A stretch of 64,000 bases of DNA, taken from positions 17,712 through 81,711 of the forward strand of contig CAYJAP010000001.1 in NCBI GenBank assembly GCA_964368425.1. The letters are read 5' to 3'. Source of the stretch: CAYJAP01 sp964368425 (GTDB lineage Bacteria > Bacillota > Clostridia > Christensenellales > UBA1242). Shown in pieces: positions 62,566 through 64,000 of the stretch. Position numbers and translations under genes: made by a program. Numbering within the stretch: the first letter of the stretch is position 1; each line of letters starts with the position of its first letter. The notes under the pieces are model-generated. The model did no database searches. It was not told the DNA's origin and was given only the letters and a program-made list of their open reading frames with translations.

Positions 62566-63204
62566 ATGCTGTTAATATTAATAAAGATAATTTTTTGTAT
62601 ACCATTTATGATAGTTTTTCCTACTAGGGTTATAGGCGTAAAAAACCTACCTAGGAAAGGTAGATTTATTTTGTCATGTAATCATCAGTCAATGGTCGAC
62701 GTGGTGATCATAGCACTAATAAGCCCGCGTAACTACAAGTTTATGGCCAAGGATAGTTTATTTAAAAACAAGTTTGTTTCTTGGTTTTTGACTTCGCTAG
62801 GGGCTTATCCTGTATCAAGAGGTAAGGCAGACATCATCGCTGTGAAAAATACACTAAAGTTTCTAAAGGAAGAGAGAGCCATTTGTTTATTCCCTGAGGG
62901 AACACGTATGAAACAAGACGAAATGGGTGAATTAAAAGACGGTATTGCATTGTTTGCCAGTAAAACATCATCGCCTATTGTTCCGGCGTATTTTGTTAAA
63001 AAGACCAAGGCGTTTAGATTAAATATCTTGTCTATTGGAGAAGCGTTTTACGTTACGGATATTGTGGATAAACTCGACAAAGAGAATATAAAAGAAGTTA
63101 GTAAAAGTATATCTAACAAAATGAAAGTTTTACAAAAAGATTATTACCATAATAAAATAGGGAAGGCTGTACTGAGAAAAACGAGGCAGGCGAAGGTGCA
63201 TTAA
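62566..63204 (+). CDS. plsC: 1-acyl-sn-glycerol-3-phosphate acyltransferase
   Basis: 212-aa PlsC enzyme making phosphatidic acid. A membrane segment (LLILIKIIFCIPFMIVF) is followed by the acyltransferase box NHQSMVDV (HxxxxD form HQSMVD), the KFMAKDSLFKNKFVSWFL region and the FPEGTR box. It acts with PlsX (5752-6771) upstream in the same pathway. It is the last gene of the plus-strand run. Confidence 0.94.
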   Translation: MLLILIKIIFCIPFMIVFPTRVIGVKNLPRKGRFILSCNHQSMVDVVIIALISPRNYKFMAKDSLFKNKFVSWFLTSLGAYPVSRGKADIIAVKNTLKFLKEERAICLFPEGTRMKQDEMGELKDGIALFASKTSSPIVPAYFVKKTKAFRLNILSIGEAFYVTDIVDKLDKENIKEVSKSISNKMKVLQKDYYHNKIGKAVLRKTRQAKVH

Positions 63205-63230
63205 AAAAGTATCGCTGTAACGATACTTTT
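63205..63230. terminator. plsC terminator 1 (symmetrical)
   Basis: AAAAGTATCG/CGATACTTTT perfect 10-bp stem (63205-63214 with 63221-63230), 6-nt loop, usable in both directions. Confidence 0.85.
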
Positions 63231-63246
63231 ATATAATTACTTGTTG

Positions 63247-63270
63247 ATCAGGTTAATACCTGATTTTTTT
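63247..63270 (+). terminator. plsC terminator 2
   Basis: ATCAGGT/ACCTGAT stem (63247-63253 with 63258-63264), 4-nt loop, seven T. Two tandem terminators isolate the operon from the convergent gene. Confidence 0.88.
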
Positions 63271-63317
63271 GTCTCGGAACTGTAACATTAGCGAGTATTC
63301 CTTGACGATACTTCTTA

Positions 63318-63860
63318 TTATCTGTTAAATAGATTATTAACTAATCCTTTTCCTCTTCCGAAAAGACTTCTCTTTTTGTGGTTAGCTGCGTCCATAACTA
63401 ATGCAATTGAAATTGCTCGTAGTATTTCTTTCTGGTCATCTACGTGTACTACATAGGTATCTGTCAATTTCATAAGTGATTTATTAATCTGAGCGACAGA
63501 AACGCCGTCTTTTAATATACTGAAGTTCCATGCAAGAATGTTACCAGAAACAGCATAGGTAGATGATTCTTCCTGTATTTTATTAATAATTTTATACTTT
63601 TTCACGAACGGAATGTATCTTCTCTTGATAACAAATAACGGAGCGTTGTCTTCAGCTCTGAATATGTCCCAACGAGCGAACCATCTAAAATACCTTTTCT
63701 TTAAAGAAATTAATTGTTTACCTGCCATATCGGATATAACATACTTTTTAAAGAATGTGAATGGTGATCCGACTGCAAAGAACGGTGTCCCGTTTGTGTC
63801 GGTTATATTAAAACTTTCTCTGAATACATTAAATAATTTTTGTTTGATTATAAAATCCAT
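63318..63860 (-). CDS. LURP-one-related family protein (YxjI-like)
   Basis: 180 aa with the tubby-like LURP-one pattern: short alternating beta strands such as FIIKQKLFNVFRESFNITD, PFTFFKKYVISDMAGKQLISLKKR and APLFVIKRRYIPFVKKYKII, then GNILAWNFSIL. No catalytic motif or membrane span. Bacterial members have unknown function; some bind membranes or nucleic acids by inference only. AAGGGGG precedes the ATG. It is monocistronic and convergent with plsC. Confidence 0.75.
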   Translation of the reverse strand: MDFIIKQKLFNVFRESFNITDTNGTPFFAVGSPFTFFKKYVISDMAGKQLISLKKRYFRWFARWDIFRAEDNAPLFVIKRRYIPFVKKYKIINKIQEESSTYAVSGNILAWNFSILKDGVSVAQINKSLMKLTDTYVVHVDDQKEILRAISIALVMDAANHKKRSLFGRGKGLVNNLFNR

Positions 63861-63882
63861 GATTACCCCCTTGCTTTTGAAT

Positions 63883-63911
63883 ATAATAATATTTTTGACG
63901 CCTTATGTCAA
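63883..63911 (-). promoter_or_regulatory. Sigma-A promoter with dyad for the LURP-one gene
   Basis: On the minus strand TTGACA (63906-63911), 17 nt, TATTAT (63883-63888). The -35 is one arm of the inverted repeat TTGAC-N7-GTCAA (63895-63911). The remaining 89 nt to the window end are very AT-rich with no gene seen. Confidence 0.75.
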
Positions 63912-64000
63912 ACCTTTTTTATTATATACATAAATATAATGTATGATAATTTGATATTTATGCTTTTATTAATATATTATTATTGCATATAATATAATAT

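Noticed and set aside
1..64000. Defence, secondary-metabolite or mobile-element cluster
   Set aside because: Apart from the minus-strand LURP-one gene, nearly every frame belongs to a conserved chromosomal family; no transposase, integrase, terminal repeats or composition break was seen.

Overview
The window is a gene-dense, AT-rich chromosome segment from a spore-forming Bacillota, most likely an uncultured Clostridia lineage. Support for this comes from Shine-Dalgarno-led genes almost all on one strand, the complete spoIIIAA-AH operon, spoIVB, ytfJ and ylbJ, the smc/scpA/scpB condensin, and Firmicutes-type gene order throughout. The exact lineage is not determinable by eye. I see no insertion sequence, prophage, CRISPR array, tRNA or rRNA.

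Layout. 1-6771: ylbJ (partial, minus), ylbK, tmcAL (minus), then pta-ackA, rpmF, plsX. 6918-17410: smc-ftsY, ylxM-ffh-rpsP-khpA-rimM-trmD-rbgA-rnhB-yraN and rplS (chromosome organisation, SRP targeting, ribosome maturation). 17549-25586: yifB/comM-like, dprA, topA, trmFO, hslVU. 25688-30849: hisS, then a tcdA-trxA-nifS-iscU sulfur/Fe-S operon, a 46-aa membrane protein, ruvX and a DUF1292 gene. 31056-37591: rpsB-tsf, frr-uppS-cdsA-rseP and a polymerase-less PolC-type exonuclease. 37763-45337: rimP-nusA-ylxR-infB-rbfA-nrnA-truB and an endonuclease IV-like gene. 45449-50309: spoIIIAA-AH. 50518-55279: asp23/yqhY-nusB-xseA-xseB, argR, recN. 55388-63204: spoIVB, an M50 protease, scpA-scpB, DUF2953-ytfJ-dac, rluB-cmk-plsC. 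The right end holds one minus-strand LURP-one-like gene.

How it works together. This is a core information-processing region: translation, protein targeting, transcription elongation, chromosome segregation and recombination, with envelope lipid genes and a large share of the mother-cell/forespore communication machinery. Most boundaries carry readable sigma-A promoters (17-nt spacers, often extended -10) and intrinsic terminators.

What stands out is what is absent or altered in a conserved order. The polC locus encodes only the N-terminal, OB and exonuclease parts. MEP isoprenoid genes are missing from several of their usual neighbourhoods. acpP, rnc, accBC, pyrH and spo0A are absent from their usual slots. 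Regulatory sequence of interest includes tandem ARG boxes at argR, a perfect inverted repeat across the ylxM-ffh start site, structured rpsB, rplS and rimP leaders, a recurrent TTGC-type -35 element and probable leaderless genes. I did not find a clear novel multi-gene system such as a defence island; the candidates are offered as specific anomalies.
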